A stretch of 64,000 bases of DNA from Acidipropionibacterium acidipropionici (GTDB lineage Bacteria; Actinomycetota; Actinomycetes; Propionibacteriales; Propionibacteriaceae): the NCBI RefSeq assembly GCF_001441165.1, contig NZ_CP013126.1, positions 3,563,551-3,627,550 of the forward strand, written 5' to 3'. This document shows positions 1-11,400 of this stretch, one piece after another; the first letter of the stretch is position 1, and each line of letters opens with the position of its first letter. Position numbers and translations under genes: made by a program. The notes under the pieces are model-generated. The model worked only from the letters and a program-made list of their open reading frames with translations. It was not told the origin of the DNA and ran no database searches.

Positions 1-56
1 ACTCCCGGCTGGCCGACCTGTCCCGCATCGAGCGCGAGATCGACGATCTCCGCTGA
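1..56 (+). CDS. 3' end of an unidentified CDS (partial)
   Basis: An open frame enters the window and ends at a TGA at 54-56. The visible C-terminus is SRLADLSRIEREIDDLR, an amphipathic and probably helical tail. It lies 44 bp before the dimethylargininase start on the same strand, so the two may be co-transcribed. Too little is visible to assign a family. Confidence 0.4.
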   Translation, partial: SRLADLSRIEREIDDLR

Positions 57-100
57 ACCGCACACGCTGCAGTCATCACCACACGAAAGGAACTCCCACC

Positions 101-874
101 ATGTCCACGATCGCACTCGTCCGTAAGCCCGGTCCCCGCCTCGACGAGGGCATAGTCGACCACATCGAGCGGGTGCCGGTGAACCTCCCACTGGCACTGC
201 GGCAGTGGGAGGGTTACGTCGAAGCGCTGCACGACGCGGGCTGGCGAACGCACGAGGTGCCGCCCGCCGACGACTGCCCCGATGCCGTCTTCGTCGAGGA
301 CTCGGTGGTGATGTTCCGCAATGTCGCGGTCTCCACACGTCCGGGAGCCCTGCCGCGGCGCGGCGAGATCGCCGGCACCCGCCAGGTCGTCGAGGAACTC
401 GGCTGCTCCGTCAACGCCATCAAGGAGCCGGGCACCCTGGACGGCGGGGACATCCTGAAGGTGGGCGACACCGTCTACGTCGGACAGGGCGGACGCACCA
501 ATCCTCAGGGCATCGCCCAGCTGCGCGCCATCCTCACCCCGCTGGGCGCCAGGGTCGTGACGGTACCCGTCACCAAGGTGCTCCACCTCAAGACCGCGGT
601 CACAGCGTTGCCCGACGGCACCGTCATCGGGTTCCCGGACTTCGTCGACAACCCCGCGATCTTCGAGCGGTTCCTGCCCGTGCCCGAGGAGCACGGCACC
701 GCCGTGCTGTGCCTGTCGGACTCCCACCTGCTCATGTCGGCGTCCGCCCCGCGAACCGCCGCACTGCTCGAGGGTCTCGGCTACACCGTGACGACCGTGG
801 AGATCACCGAGTTCGAGAAGCTGGAGGGATGCGTCACCTGCCTGTCGGTGCGCCTGCGCCACCTGGCGGACTGA
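101..874 (+). CDS. ddaH: Dimethylargininase (DDAH), amidinotransferase superfamily
   Basis: This 257-aa protein matches the N(G),N(G)-dimethylarginine dimethylaminohydrolase family, which cleaves methylated arginine to citrulline and methylamines through a covalent cysteine intermediate. Visible hallmarks are the FVEDSVV segment near residue 65, the DGGDIL motif near 115, the HLKTAVT catalytic-histidine region near 162 and a C-terminal EGCVTCLS motif carrying the nucleophilic cysteine. The length is normal for bacterial DDAH. The start ATG follows an AAAGGAA ribosome binding site. It stands alone before the tRNA cluster. Arginine deiminase is less likely, because that family is about 400 aa. 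Confidence 0.9.
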   Translation: MSTIALVRKPGPRLDEGIVDHIERVPVNLPLALRQWEGYVEALHDAGWRTHEVPPADDCPDAVFVEDSVVMFRNVAVSTRPGALPRRGEIAGTRQVVEELGCSVNAIKEPGTLDGGDILKVGDTVYVGQGGRTNPQGIAQLRAILTPLGARVVTVPVTKVLHLKTAVTALPDGTVIGFPDFVDNPAIFERFLPVPEEHGTAVLCLSDSHLLMSASAPRTAALLEGLGYTVTTVEITEFEKLEGCVTCLSVRLRHLAD

Positions 875-922
875 TCCCGGCCGCCTCCTCGGGGTGGCTC
901 ATCGCGGCGGCATCGCCCCGAG

Positions 923-952
923 TTGCCATCTCGAGGAGGGGGGCGCTAGTGT
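923..952 (+). promoter_or_regulatory. Promoter of the tRNA-Gly/Val/Asp cluster
   Basis: TTGCCA (923-928) and TAGTGT (947-952) are separated by 18 bp, a good sigma-70-type arrangement. It lies about 40 bp before tRNA-Gly. Confidence 0.6.
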
Positions 953-989
953 TCATACCCGCTGGTCGACGGAGAGATCCGACGGTCAC

Positions 990-1062
990 GCGGACGTGGC
1001 TCAGTTGGTAGAGCATCACCTTGCCAAGGTGAGGGTCGCGGGTTCGAGTCCCGTCGTCCGCT
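990..1062 (+). tRNA. tRNA-Gly (GCC)
   Basis: A complete cloverleaf: acceptor stem GCGGACG/CGTCCGC, anticodon loop TTGCCAA with anticodon GCC, T-loop TTCGAGT. CCA is not encoded. It is the first gene of a three-tRNA cluster. Confidence 0.97.
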
Positions 1063-1071
1063 CGAAGCCTG

Positions 1072-1146
1072 GGGCGGTTGGCGCAGCGGTAGCGCGCTTC
1101 CCTGACACGGAAGAGGTCGCCAGTTCGATCCTGGCATCGCCCACCA
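1072..1146 (+). tRNA. tRNA-Val (GAC)
   Basis: Acceptor GGGCGGT/ATCGCCC, anticodon stem CTTCC/GGAAG around loop CTGACAC (anticodon GAC), T-loop TTCGATC. The 3' ACCA is encoded. Confidence 0.96.
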
Positions 1147-1185
1147 GGAGTGTGCCGACGTCATCGGACGCCGGAATGCTCACCA

Positions 1186-1259
1186 GGCCCCGTAGCGCAG
1201 TTGGTTAGCGCGCCGCCCTGTCACGGCGGAGGTCGTGGGTTCAAGTCCCATCGGGGTCG
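1186..1259 (+). tRNA. tRNA-Asp (GTC)
   Basis: Acceptor GGCCCCG/CGGGGTC, anticodon loop CTGTCAC (anticodon GTC), T-loop TTCAAGT and discriminator G, as expected for tRNA-Asp. It is the last gene of the cluster. Confidence 0.96.
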
Positions 1260-1279
1260 CAACAGCGACACAGAGCGCG

Positions 1280-1315
1280 CAGAAGGGCCGGATCCTCGCG
1301 GATCCGGCCCTTCTG
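1280..1315 (+). terminator. Terminator after the tRNA cluster
   Basis: A perfect 15-bp inverted repeat with arms CAGAAGGGCCGGATC and GATCCGGCCCTTCTG around a 6-nt loop. There is no long T tract, which is usual in high-GC actinobacteria. Confidence 0.8.
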
Positions 1316-1380
1316 CGTCCGATTCTGGCCCACCTGTGCAGTCCGTCCTCCGCGGAGAACCACGGGACCGCGCCCGGTAA

Positions 1381-1386
1381 TAGGCT
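1381..1386 (+). promoter_or_regulatory. -10 element (TAGGCT) of the DyP-encapsulin operon
   Basis: TAGGCT ends 7 nt before the ATG at 1394 and no Shine-Dalgarno sequence intervenes, so transcription probably begins at or beside the start codon (leaderless). Confidence 0.5.
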
Positions 1387-1393
1387 GAGGGCC

Positions 1394-2440
1394 ATGTCAG
1401 TCCCTCACCCCCAGCCGGTCGTCGGGCCGCTGACCCCGGCCGCCATCTTCCTCACCCTCACGGTCGAGCCCGGCCGCGAGAGCGAGGCGCGGGCGGCCCT
1501 TGCCGGGGTCTCCGGGCTGGTCCGCAGTGTCGGATTCCGGGCCCAGGAGGGCGGGCTGAGCTGCGTGACCGGCATCGGCGCGCAGTTCTGGGACCGGGCC
1601 TTCGGGTCCCCGAGGCCGTCGGGTCTCCACCCCTTCATCGCCCTGGACGGCGGCGTCCATCATGCGCCCTCGACCCCCGGAGACCTCTTCTTCCACATCC
1701 GGGCGGTGCGCATGGACCTCTGCTTCGAGCTGGCCCGCCAGCTGGGCGACGCCCTGCGCGGCATGGCGCGGATCGTCGACGAGGTGCACGGCTTCCGCTA
1801 TTTCGAGGCCCGCGACCTGCTGGGATTCGTCGACGGCACCGAGAACCCCGCCGGGCAGCTGGCAGAGGGTGTCGCGATCACCGGGCCCGACACCGATCAC
1901 CCCGCTTCCAGCTATGTCATCGTGCAGAAGTACACCCACGATCTCGAGGCCTGGGAGCGGCTCAGCGTCGAGGACCAGGAGCACGCGATCGGTCGCACGA
2001 AGCTCTCCGACATCGAGTACCCCGACGAGGACAAGCCCGCGAATGCCCATATCGCCCTCAATGTGATCGAGGACGAGGAGGGGAACCAGCGTCAGATCCT
2101 GCGCGACAACATGCCCTTCGGAAGCGTGGGCGAGGGCACCTTCGGCACCTACTTCATCGGATACGCCGCCGATGTGACGACCATCGAGACGATGCTGGAG
2201 CGGATGTTCATCGGTGACCCGCCGGGCACCACCGACCGGATCCTCGACTTCTCGACGGCCCTCACCGGCGCCCTGTTCTTCGTGCCGAGCCAGGACGCCC
2301 TCGACGATCCCGACCTGCTCGACCCTCCGTCCACCTCCGACTCCCCCACGAGCCCCGGACCCCGCGACGACAGTCTTGGCGTCGGCGGGCTTCGCGGCAC
2401 CCCGCAACTCGGATCGATCCCCACTCCAGGAAGGACCTGA
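1394..2440 (+). CDS. Dye-decolorizing peroxidase (DyP), encapsulin cargo
   Basis: This 348-aa DyP-type heme peroxidase has the GFVDGTENP motif with catalytic Asp147, the probable proximal heme ligand His219 (NAHIALN), the distal Arg237 and a conserved GTYFIGYA segment. After the catalytic domain, a Pro/Ser-rich linker (about 300-325) leads to DDSLGVGGLRG at about 325-335, which closely resembles known encapsulation targeting peptides of DyP cargo. The encapsulin gene begins 1 bp after the stop, so the two form an operon and the enzyme should be packed inside the shell. The ATG is chosen because a TAGGCT -10 hexamer lies 7 nt upstream. Likely role: peroxide or redox-stress chemistry in a nanocompartment. 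Confidence 0.95.
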   Translation: MSVPHPQPVVGPLTPAAIFLTLTVEPGRESEARAALAGVSGLVRSVGFRAQEGGLSCVTGIGAQFWDRAFGSPRPSGLHPFIALDGGVHHAPSTPGDLFFHIRAVRMDLCFELARQLGDALRGMARIVDEVHGFRYFEARDLLGFVDGTENPAGQLAEGVAITGPDTDHPASSYVIVQKYTHDLEAWERLSVEDQEHAIGRTKLSDIEYPDEDKPANAHIALNVIEDEEGNQRQILRDNMPFGSVGEGTFGTYFIGYAADVTTIETMLERMFIGDPPGTTDRILDFSTALTGALFFVPSQDALDDPDLLDPPSTSDSPTSPGPRDDSLGVGGLRGTPQLGSIPTPGRT

Positions 2441-2441
2441 C

Positions 2442-3236
2442 ATGAACAACCTGCACCGTGAACTCGCCCCGATATCCGAGGCGGCCTGGAAGCAGATCGA
2501 CGACGAGGCCCGCGACACCTTCTCGCTGCGGGCCGCCGGGCGTCGCGTCGTCGACGTCCCCGAGCCCGCCGGCCCGACCCTGGGCTCGGTGAGCCTGGGC
2601 CATCTCGAGACCGGCTCGCAGACCGACGGCGTCCAGACCAGCGTGTACCGCGTCCAGCCGCTCGTTCAGGTCCGCGTGCCGTTCACCGTCTCGCGCGCCG
2701 ATATCGACGACGTCGAGCGCGGGGCCGTCGACCTCACCTGGGACCCTGTCGACGACGCCGTCGCCAAGCTGGTCGACACCGAGGACACCGCGATCCTGCA
2801 CGGCTGGGAGGAGGCCGGGATCACCGGGCTCAGCGAGGCGTCGGTGCACCAGCCCGTCCAGATGCCCGCCGAGCTCGAGCAGATCGACGACGCCGTCTCC
2901 GGCGCCTGCAATGTCCTGCGGCTGGCCGACGTCGAGGGGCCCTACGACCTGGTGCTGCCCCAACAGCTCTACACGCAGGTCTCGGAGACCACCGACCACG
3001 GCGTCCCGGTCGTCGATCACCTCACCCAGCTGCTGTCGGGCGGCGAGGTGCTGTGGGCGCCGGCCGCCCGGTGCGCGCTGGTGGTCTCGAGGCGGGGCGG
3101 GGACTCGTGCCTCTTCCTGGGCCGCGACGTCTCGATCGGCTACCTGTCCCATGACGCGCAGACCGTCACCCTGTATCTCGAGGAGTCCTTCACCTTCCGG
3201 GTCCACCAGCCCGACGCCGCGGTGGCGCTGGTCTGA
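2442..3236 (+). CDS. Encapsulin shell protein (linocin-M18/CFP29 type)
   Basis: This 264-aa protein starts MNNLHRELAPISEAAWKQID, the characteristic N-terminus of family 1 encapsulins (HK97 fold). Such proteins assemble into protein shells that carry ferritin-like or DyP cargo. The conserved RRVVDVPEP segment and the C-terminal RDVSIGYLSHD region are also recognisable. A GGAAGGA ribosome binding site overlaps the end of the upstream DyP gene, which supports co-translation of shell and cargo. Family members were once described as bacteriocins or proteases, but shell protein is the supported role. Confidence 0.96.
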   Translation: MNNLHRELAPISEAAWKQIDDEARDTFSLRAAGRRVVDVPEPAGPTLGSVSLGHLETGSQTDGVQTSVYRVQPLVQVRVPFTVSRADIDDVERGAVDLTWDPVDDAVAKLVDTEDTAILHGWEEAGITGLSEASVHQPVQMPAELEQIDDAVSGACNVLRLADVEGPYDLVLPQQLYTQVSETTDHGVPVVDHLTQLLSGGEVLWAPAARCALVVSRRGGDSCLFLGRDVSIGYLSHDAQTVTLYLEESFTFRVHQPDAAVALV

Positions 3237-3487
3237 GGTCGGCCGGTCGCAGACGCCCTCACCGCCGCCCGGGCCCCGGGCTGCGCCACCGGATCACCAG
3301 CCCGACAGCGGCACCGTCGCGAGAGCGAGAACGATCATCACGGGATCGAACAGTCCGTAGGCCACCCGCCAGTCCCGGCGGGTCCTCGTCCGGTCCTCAT
3401 CCGGCTAGACACCGGTGCCGTAGCTGCTCACGCCCGAGACCCTACTGGGGAAGGTCCACACCTGGTTGCCGGCGTGGTCGTCCGCGG
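3237..3487. other. Intergenic region with a possible gene remnant
   Basis: There is no complete gene here. On the minus strand, positions 3294-3404 read as a 36-residue stretch closed by stops, ending VMIVLALATVPLSGW. It resembles one membrane helix but lacks a credible start. It could be the 3' remnant of a lost membrane-protein gene. No clear terminator was seen after the encapsulin gene. Confidence 0.25.
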
Positions 3488-3560
3488 TGCCCCCGGCGGG
3501 ATTCGAACCCGCACTTCAGCGGGTTTAAGCCGCCTGCCTCTACCGTTGGGCTACGAGGGC
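3488..3560 (-). tRNA. tRNA-Leu (TAA) with a short variable arm
   Basis: The minus strand folds as a 73-nt cloverleaf: acceptor GCCCTCG/CGGGGGC, anticodon stem GGCGG/CCGCT, loop CTTAAAC with anticodon TAA, T arm GCGGG-TTCGAAT-CCCGC, discriminator A. The variable loop is only 5 nt (GAAGT), whereas bacterial tRNA-Leu normally has a long class II arm. The D stem has 3 pairs, as is common in tRNA-Leu. CCA is not encoded. The decoding assignment rests on the anticodon alone. Confidence 0.85.
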
Positions 3561-3585
3561 CGGTCCTTCCGGGCCACCAGAAGGA

Positions 3586-4524
3586 TCAGTCGTCGAGCAT
3601 CCCGGCGGCGATGCCGTCGAGGATGTCGCTCTCCGAGATGATGATCTCATCCGCGCCCATCCGGGCGGCGATCTCCTCGACGATGAGCCCGCCGGCGCAG
3701 ATCACCTCGGCCCGGCGCCGCTGCAGCGGCCCCATCGCCTCGGTCTGGTCGACCGTCGAGGCGAGCAGCACCTCGGCGACCCGATGGATCTCATCGGTGG
3801 TCAACCGTGATGCGTGCACCTTCTCCCGGTCGTAGACCTTCAGGCCCTGGTGGATGGCCGACAGGCTGGTGAGCGTCCCTGCCACGCCGATGACGGTGGC
3901 GGCCCGCGAGACGTCGACGGCGCTGCCGTCGAGCATCTGGCGCACCAGCTCCCGCGCCGCCCGGATCTGCCCGGCTGTCGGCGGGTCGTCGTGGAGGAAC
4001 CGCTCCCGAAGCCGCACCGATCCCACGTTGAGGCTGTCGGCGGCCTCGATGACCGGGCCCCCCGGCCCCTGGCGCCCGAGTACCAGTTCCGTGGACCCTC
4101 CACCGCAGTCGATCACCATGGCCGGTTCGTCGGTGACCTCGACCCCCGCCATCGCCCCGGCGAAGGACAGAGCGGCCTCCTCGGCTCCGGGGATCACCTC
4201 GGGGTCAACGCCCAGACGCGCCCGCACCCCGGCGGTGAACTCGTCTCGGTTCGAGACGTCGCGGGCCGCCGAGGTCGCCACGAAGCGGATGCGCCCGGCT
4301 CCCAGCTCCCGAATCACCGCGGCGTACTGGTCGCAGGCGGCGAAGGTGCGCTCCAGAGCGGCCGGGCTGAACCGGCCGGTGGCGTCGACCCCCTCCCCCA
4401 GCCGCACCAGCTCGAGCCTGCGGTCGTGGTCGATGAGCGACCCGTCGGCGCCGCGGGAGGCGACGAGAAGACGGATGGAGTTGGTGCCGCAGTCGATCGC
4501 AGCCACCCTCGCCTGCGGGGTCAT
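3586..4524 (-). CDS. ppx: Exopolyphosphatase, Ppx/GppA family
   Basis: A 312-aa member of the ASKHA-fold Ppx/GppA phosphatases, which hydrolyse inorganic polyphosphate or pppGpp. The phosphate-1 motif AIDCGTNSIRLLV lies near the N-terminus, and the MVIDCGGGSTELVLG motif carries the second nucleotide/phosphate loop. The short, single-module length matches actinobacterial Ppx enzymes rather than the roughly 500-aa enterobacterial form. The start ATG overlaps the stop of the upstream DUF501 gene (ATGA), so translation is probably coupled. Whether polyphosphate or pppGpp is the main substrate cannot be read from the sequence. Confidence 0.92.
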   Translation of the reverse strand: MTPQARVAAIDCGTNSIRLLVASRGADGSLIDHDRRLELVRLGEGVDATGRFSPAALERTFAACDQYAAVIRELGAGRIRFVATSAARDVSNRDEFTAGVRARLGVDPEVIPGAEEAALSFAGAMAGVEVTDEPAMVIDCGGGSTELVLGRQGPGGPVIEAADSLNVGSVRLRERFLHDDPPTAGQIRAARELVRQMLDGSAVDVSRAATVIGVAGTLTSLSAIHQGLKVYDREKVHASRLTTDEIHRVAEVLLASTVDQTEAMGPLQRRRAEVICAGGLIVEEIAARMGADEIIISESDILDGIAAGMLDD

Positions 4525-5060
4525 GAGTTCTCCTTCTCGCTCGTCCCGGTTCCTTCGGCCTCGCCCGACCACGACAGGCCCAGCATCTCGACCACCTCGT
4601 CGCCGAACGGATTGACGCCGGGGCCCACCGCCAGGGAGTGGGCCGCCAGGGCGTGGAGGCACTTCACGCGGGTCGGCATGCCACCGGCCGAGACGCCGTC
4701 AATCTCAGTGACGGGCTCCAGGCCGGCACGGGCCCCGAACCGGGCCCGATCGGCCAGATAGGACTCGTGGGCGGCCCGGTACCGGGCCGCCAGGTCGGGG
4801 TCGGCGGCGAGCCGGGCCGTCATGGCCGCCATCTCGCCGGAGGCCTCCACCGTGCCGATGCGGGAGGCCACCACGGGGCAGGTGAGGTAGTAGGTGGTCG
4901 GGAAGGGAGAACCCCCGGGCAGCCGGGGCAGGGTGACGATCACCCCTGGGTCCCCGCAGGGACACCGCCATGCGACCCCCACCACGCCGCGGGGTTCGCG
5001 TTCCAGCTGGGCGGCGACGGCTCGGCGGTCGTCCTCGGTGAATGGCTGCAGGGTGGTCAC
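4521..5060 (-). CDS. DUF501 family protein
   Basis: A 179-aa protein of the actinobacterial DUF501 family, function unknown. The GTG start gives VTTLQPFTEDDRRAVAAQL, the usual N-terminus. A CPCGDPGV motif near residue 35 and the TTYYLTCP segment contain cysteines that could bind metal, and the GGMPTRVKCLHAL motif is a conserved signature. It sits between divIC and ppx, the standard actinobacterial order, and overlaps ppx by 4 nt. Confidence 0.88.
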   Translation of the reverse strand: MTTLQPFTEDDRRAVAAQLEREPRGVVGVAWRCPCGDPGVIVTLPRLPGGSPFPTTYYLTCPVVASRIGTVEASGEMAAMTARLAADPDLAARYRAAHESYLADRARFGARAGLEPVTEIDGVSAGGMPTRVKCLHALAAHSLAVGPGVNPFGDEVVEMLGLSWSGEAEGTGTSEKENS

Positions 5061-5116
5061 CCGGTCATCATGGCGCCCCTGTGATCCCCTGACAAACCGG
5101 CGCACAGGCCGGACTC

Positions 5117-5731
5117 TCAGCGGGGGGTCTGGGAGGGCACCGCCCGCTGGGGAGAGTCGGCGGTCTTGATGCTGCCGACCATCCTGCGCCACCAGGAGTT
5201 CTGCTGGCCGGCCGTCGCGGCGTCTCCCGCGGGCTCCAGCGACACCCCTCCGCCGAGCACCTTGCCGTCCTTGCCGATCACCCGGTAGCCGGTCTCGCCC
5301 GGCACCACCCAGCCCAGCTGGGAGCGCGCCTGGGCGCGGACGTAGTTCGGGTCGTCCCAGCGCTTCAGCTCATCCTGGAGACTGGCGATGGACTTCTTGT
5401 GCTGGGCCTCCTCATCGGCCAGTCGCGACAGTTCGGCCTTCTGGTTGAAGTAGACGCCGAGGCTCGGGGTGATCATCACGAAGACCACGGCGACCGCGGC
5501 GGCGAGGATCAGTGCCCGCCAGGTGAGCCCGATCCTGCGCTGAGGGAACGGCCAGGGGCTGCGCCGCTGGTTCGACCGGCCCGATCCGTTCGATCCGGGG
5601 CGGGTCTGGCGGCCCTTCACCGAGGAGGTCCTGGTGGCCCTTCCCGCCCGCGGACGCGTGGGCCCGCGCCGACCGCTGTCGCGGGGCGGCCTCGGAGTCC
5701 GTTCGGACGGGGTTCTCGGTGAGCTGGGCAT
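5117..5731 (-). CDS. divIC: Septum formation initiator (FtsB/DivIC-like)
   Basis: This 204-aa bitopic membrane protein has a long Arg/Pro/Ser-rich cytoplasmic N-terminus (about 1-65), one transmembrane helix (ALILAAAVAVVFVMITPSL, about 72-92), a coiled coil (QKAELSRLADEEAQHKKSIASL) and the family's WDDPNYVRAQARSQLGWV motif. FtsB/DivIC proteins join FtsL and FtsQ/DivIB in the divisome. It lies downstream of eno in the usual actinobacterial order, separated by a strong hairpin. The extended basic N-terminus is typical of actinobacteria. Confidence 0.9.
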   Translation of the reverse strand: MPSSPRTPSERTPRPPRDSGRRGPTRPRAGRATRTSSVKGRQTRPGSNGSGRSNQRRSPWPFPQRRIGLTWRALILAAAVAVVFVMITPSLGVYFNQKAELSRLADEEAQHKKSIASLQDELKRWDDPNYVRAQARSQLGWVVPGETGYRVIGKDGKVLGGGVSLEPAGDAATAGQQNSWWRRMVGSIKTADSPQRAVPSQTPR

Positions 5732-5775
5732 CGGGACCCATCATGGCGCACGGCGCGCCGGAACCGGAGAAATGA

Positions 5776-5806
5776 CACGGCCCCGGGTCGATGACCCGGG
5801 GCCGTG
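5776..5806 (-). terminator. Terminator between eno and divIC
   Basis: A 14-bp perfect stem (CACGGCCCCGGGTC / GACCCGGGGCCGTG) with a 3-nt loop, followed on the minus strand by the T-rich run TCATTTCTCC. It would end most eno transcripts before divIC. Confidence 0.85.
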
Positions 5807-5844
5807 CAGATCCGATCAGATCTGTTCAGTTCCTCATATGGAAA

Positions 5845-7878
<2,034 letters not shown>

Positions 7879-7882
<4 letters not shown>

Positions 7883-8424
7883 GACCTGGCGCCCGTCCAC
7901 AGGCTGGACAGGGATCCGGAGCCGGCCACGGCCAGCTGCTCGGGGTACCACTGCCCCAGCCTCGGGTTCACCTGGACGCCGAGCTTCTTGACGTCGGCCA
8001 CCAGGGTCGCGGCGTCCGGGGAGTTGCCCGCCACCGCGTAGAGGGAGGCCAGACGGCGTCCCATGTCGCGGCACACCGGCTTGGTGGCCAGGGCGCTGAG
8101 CTGGTTCTGGGTCATGATGACGTCGCGCTGGGCGTTGGTGAGGGTGCGGCCCGATCGGGCCAGCAGCTCCTCGCCGACGGCGGCCTGGACCTCCGTGCTG
8201 GCGATGACCTGCCTCGGCGACATGGTCTGGGAGCTGGCCAGATCCGAGCAGTTCGCCACATCCTTCTCGAAGGTGGCCATCGTCACGGCCCGGTCGCCGG
8301 CCTGCACCGCGGTGCTGCCCGAGGGGGCGCAACCCGCGGTCCCCAGGGCGGCTGCGGCCGCCACGGCCGCTGCCAGCCGCATCGGCCATCGGGTGCTGGT
8401 GCGATGGGGTGACGACGTCGTCAT
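7879..8424 (-). CDS. SurA N-terminal-like lipoprotein
   Basis: A 181-aa secreted protein with a signal peptide and lipobox (LGTAGC), so it should be lipidated at Cys and anchored outside the membrane. The following region (AVQAGDRAVTMATFEKDVANC and later helices) resembles the SurA N-terminal chaperone fold, and no PPIase domain follows. The ATG at 8424 is chosen for its AAGGAGAT ribosome binding site and because it gives a clean signal peptide. It lies between mfd and mazG and overlaps mazG by 4 nt. A periplasm-side folding role is inferred, not shown. Confidence 0.75.
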
Positions 8425-8482
8425 GCCTGAATCTCCTTGTCGATGCGCATCGGGGGTGGCCTGGGCCACAACGCCTGCGATC

Positions 8483-11400
8483 CTACGCCCGGGCCGGCGT
8501 GGGTTCTGCCTTGTGGGCGGGCGGGGCGACGGTGAGGACGTCGGCGACGACCCCGCGTGCCCATTCGAGCAGCTCGGCCCCGCCGAGCGGACGGCCGCCG
8601 ATCCGGGCGGTCCTGGGCTTGGGCACCAGCACCAGCCCGGCGTTGTCCTTGACCACCGATCCGGGGTACAGCCTCTTGAGTCGCATCACCCGCGACTCGG
8701 GCAGGTGGACCGGGGAGAAACGGATGGAGTTTCCGGCGGGCACCACCTCGCGGATCCCCCGCGACCGGCACAGCAGCCGGAACCGGGCCACCCCCAGCAG
8801 GGCCTCGACGGTCTCGGGCAGCGGCCCGTAGCGGTCGAGCAGCTCCTCGCGGATGGCGTCGACGTCCTCGTCGGAGCGCACCTCGGCGAGCCTGCGGTAC
8901 ATCTCCAGGCGCAGCCTCTCGGACTCGACGTATTCGGTGGGCAGGTTGGCGTCGACGGGCAGCTCGATGCGCATCTCGGGCTCCTCCTCGGCGTCCTCGC
9001 CGCGGAAACTGGCGACGGCGTCGCCCACCAGACGGATGTAGAGGTCGAAGCCGACGTCGGCGATATGGCCGGACTGCTCCCCGCCGAGCATGTTCCCGGC
9101 GCCGCGGATCTCCAGGTCCTTCATGGCGATCGACATGCCGGCGCCCAGGTCGGTGTGCTGGGCCATGGTGGCCAGCCGGTCGTGGGCGGTCTCGGTGAGC
9201 GGCTTGTCGGCCGGGTACAGGAAGTAGGCGTAGCCGCGCTCGCGGCCGCGGCCCACCCGGCCGCGCAGCTGGTGCAGCTGGGACAGGCCCATCCGGTCGG
9301 CGCGGTCGACGATGAGGGTGTTGGCGGTGGAGATGTCCAGCCCGGACTCGACGATGGTGGTGCACACCAGGACGTCGGCGCGGCGCTCCCAGAAGTCCAC
9401 CATGATCTGTTCGAGCTGCTTCTCGTGCATCTGGCCGTGGGCGGTGACGACACTGGCCTCGGGCACCATCTCGCGGATCCGGGCGGCGGTCTTCTCGATG
9501 TCCTGGACGCGGTTGTGGATGAAGAAGACCTGTCCCTCACGGGCCAGCTCGCGGCGGATCGCCGCAACCACCTGGCCCTGGTCGTAGGGGCCGGCGAAGG
9601 TGAGCACCGGGTGGCGCTCCTCGGGCGGGGTGGCGATGGTGCTCATCTCGCGGATGCCGGTGACGGCCATCTCGAGGGTCCGCGGGATGGGCGTGGCGCT
9701 CATCGACAGGACGTCGACGTTGACCCTCAGCTTCTTGAGGGCCTCCTTGTGCTCCACGCCGAAGCGCTGCTCCTCGTCGATGATCACCAGGCCGAGGTCC
9801 TTGAAGTGGATCTGGTCGGACAGCAGCCGGTGGGTGCCGACGACGACGTCGATGGTGCCGCGCTGGATGCCCTCCTTGACCTTCCGGGCCTCGGCGTCGG
9901 TCTGGAAGCGCGACAGCGAGGCCACGTTGACGGGGAAGCCGGCGTAGCGCTCGGAGAAGGTCTGGGTGTGCTGCTGCACCAGCAGTGTGGTGGGCACCAG
10001 GACGGCGACCTGCTTGCCGTCCTGGACGGCCTTGAAGGCGGCCCGCACGGCGATCTCGGTCTTGCCGTAGCCCACATCGCCGCAGACCAGGCGGTCCATC
10101 GGGACCACCTGCTCCATGTCGCGCTTGACGTCGGCGATGGTGGTGAGCTGGTCGGGGGTCTCGACGTAGGCGAAGGCGTCCTCGAGTTCGTGCTGCCAGG
10201 TGGTGTCGGGGCCGAAGGCGTGGCCCTTGGTGGCCTGGCGGGCGGCGTAGAGCTTGATGAGGCCGGCGGCGATCTGCTTGACGGCCTTGCGGGCGCGGGC
10301 CTTGCGCTTCTTCCAGTCGGCGCCGCCCATCTTGTCCAGGGCCGGAGCGTCGCCGCCGACATAGCGGGTCACCTCGTCCAGGGAGTCCATCGGCACGAAG
10401 AGCCGGTCCCCGGGCTGGCCCCTGCGGGCGGGCGCGTACTCGATGACCAGGTATTCGCGGGTGGCTCCGGCGACGGTGCGCTGGATCATCTCGACGTATC
10501 GGCCGACGCCGTGCTGCTCGTGGACGACGAGGTCGCCGGCCTTGAGCTCCAGGGGCTGGATCTGGTTGCGGCGCCGGGCGGGCATCTTCTTGGCGGCGCG
10601 ATCGGCGCCGGGGGCCTCTCCGGTGAGGTCGGCCGAGCCGTGCACCACGAGTTTGAGGCGGTCGCTGGAGAATCCCTGACGCTGGTGGGCCCGCACGATG
10701 TGGACGACCGGGTCGGTGGTGTCGGCGTCGACGTCGTCCTCAAGACGTGCGGAGACGCCGTGGTCGGACAGCACCTCGACCATGCGGCGTCCCAGGCCCT
10801 CCCCCTCGACGGTGAGGATGACGGTCCAGCCCTCCTCCAGGCGGGTCCTCATGGAGGCGACGGCGGATTCGAGGTCGCCGTGCCAGGGTTCGACGGCGTC
10901 GAGATGGAGGTTGAGGGTGTCGGGGGCGGTGCCGAGATCCTCGTCGGTGGCCTGGGAGGGGCCGACCGGGGCGTCGAGGGAGAAGGACGACATGGACCAC
11001 CAGGACATGCCGCGGTCCAGGCAGCGGGTGCGCACCTCGGCCAGGGTGCGGTATCCCGACGCCGCCAGGTCGATGGGGGCCTGTCCTCCACCGGCGGCGG
11101 CCGCCCAGCCGGCGTGGAGGAACTCCTCGGAGGTGGCCACGAGCTCGGCGGCCCGCGACCGGATGAGTTCGGGGTCCGACAGGATCACCAGGGAGTTGGC
11201 GGGCAGAACGTCGGACAGCAGCTCGATCCTGTCGACCAGGGCGGGGATGAGGGCCTCCATGCCCTCCACGGCCTGTCCCTGGCCGATCTTCTCGAGCATG
11301 TCGGCCAGTTCGGGGTGGTCGGGCAGCAGGGCGCGGGCGCGGGCGCGGGCCTCGGGGGTGAGGATGAGTTCGCGGCAGGGGGCGGCGACGACGTCGTCGT

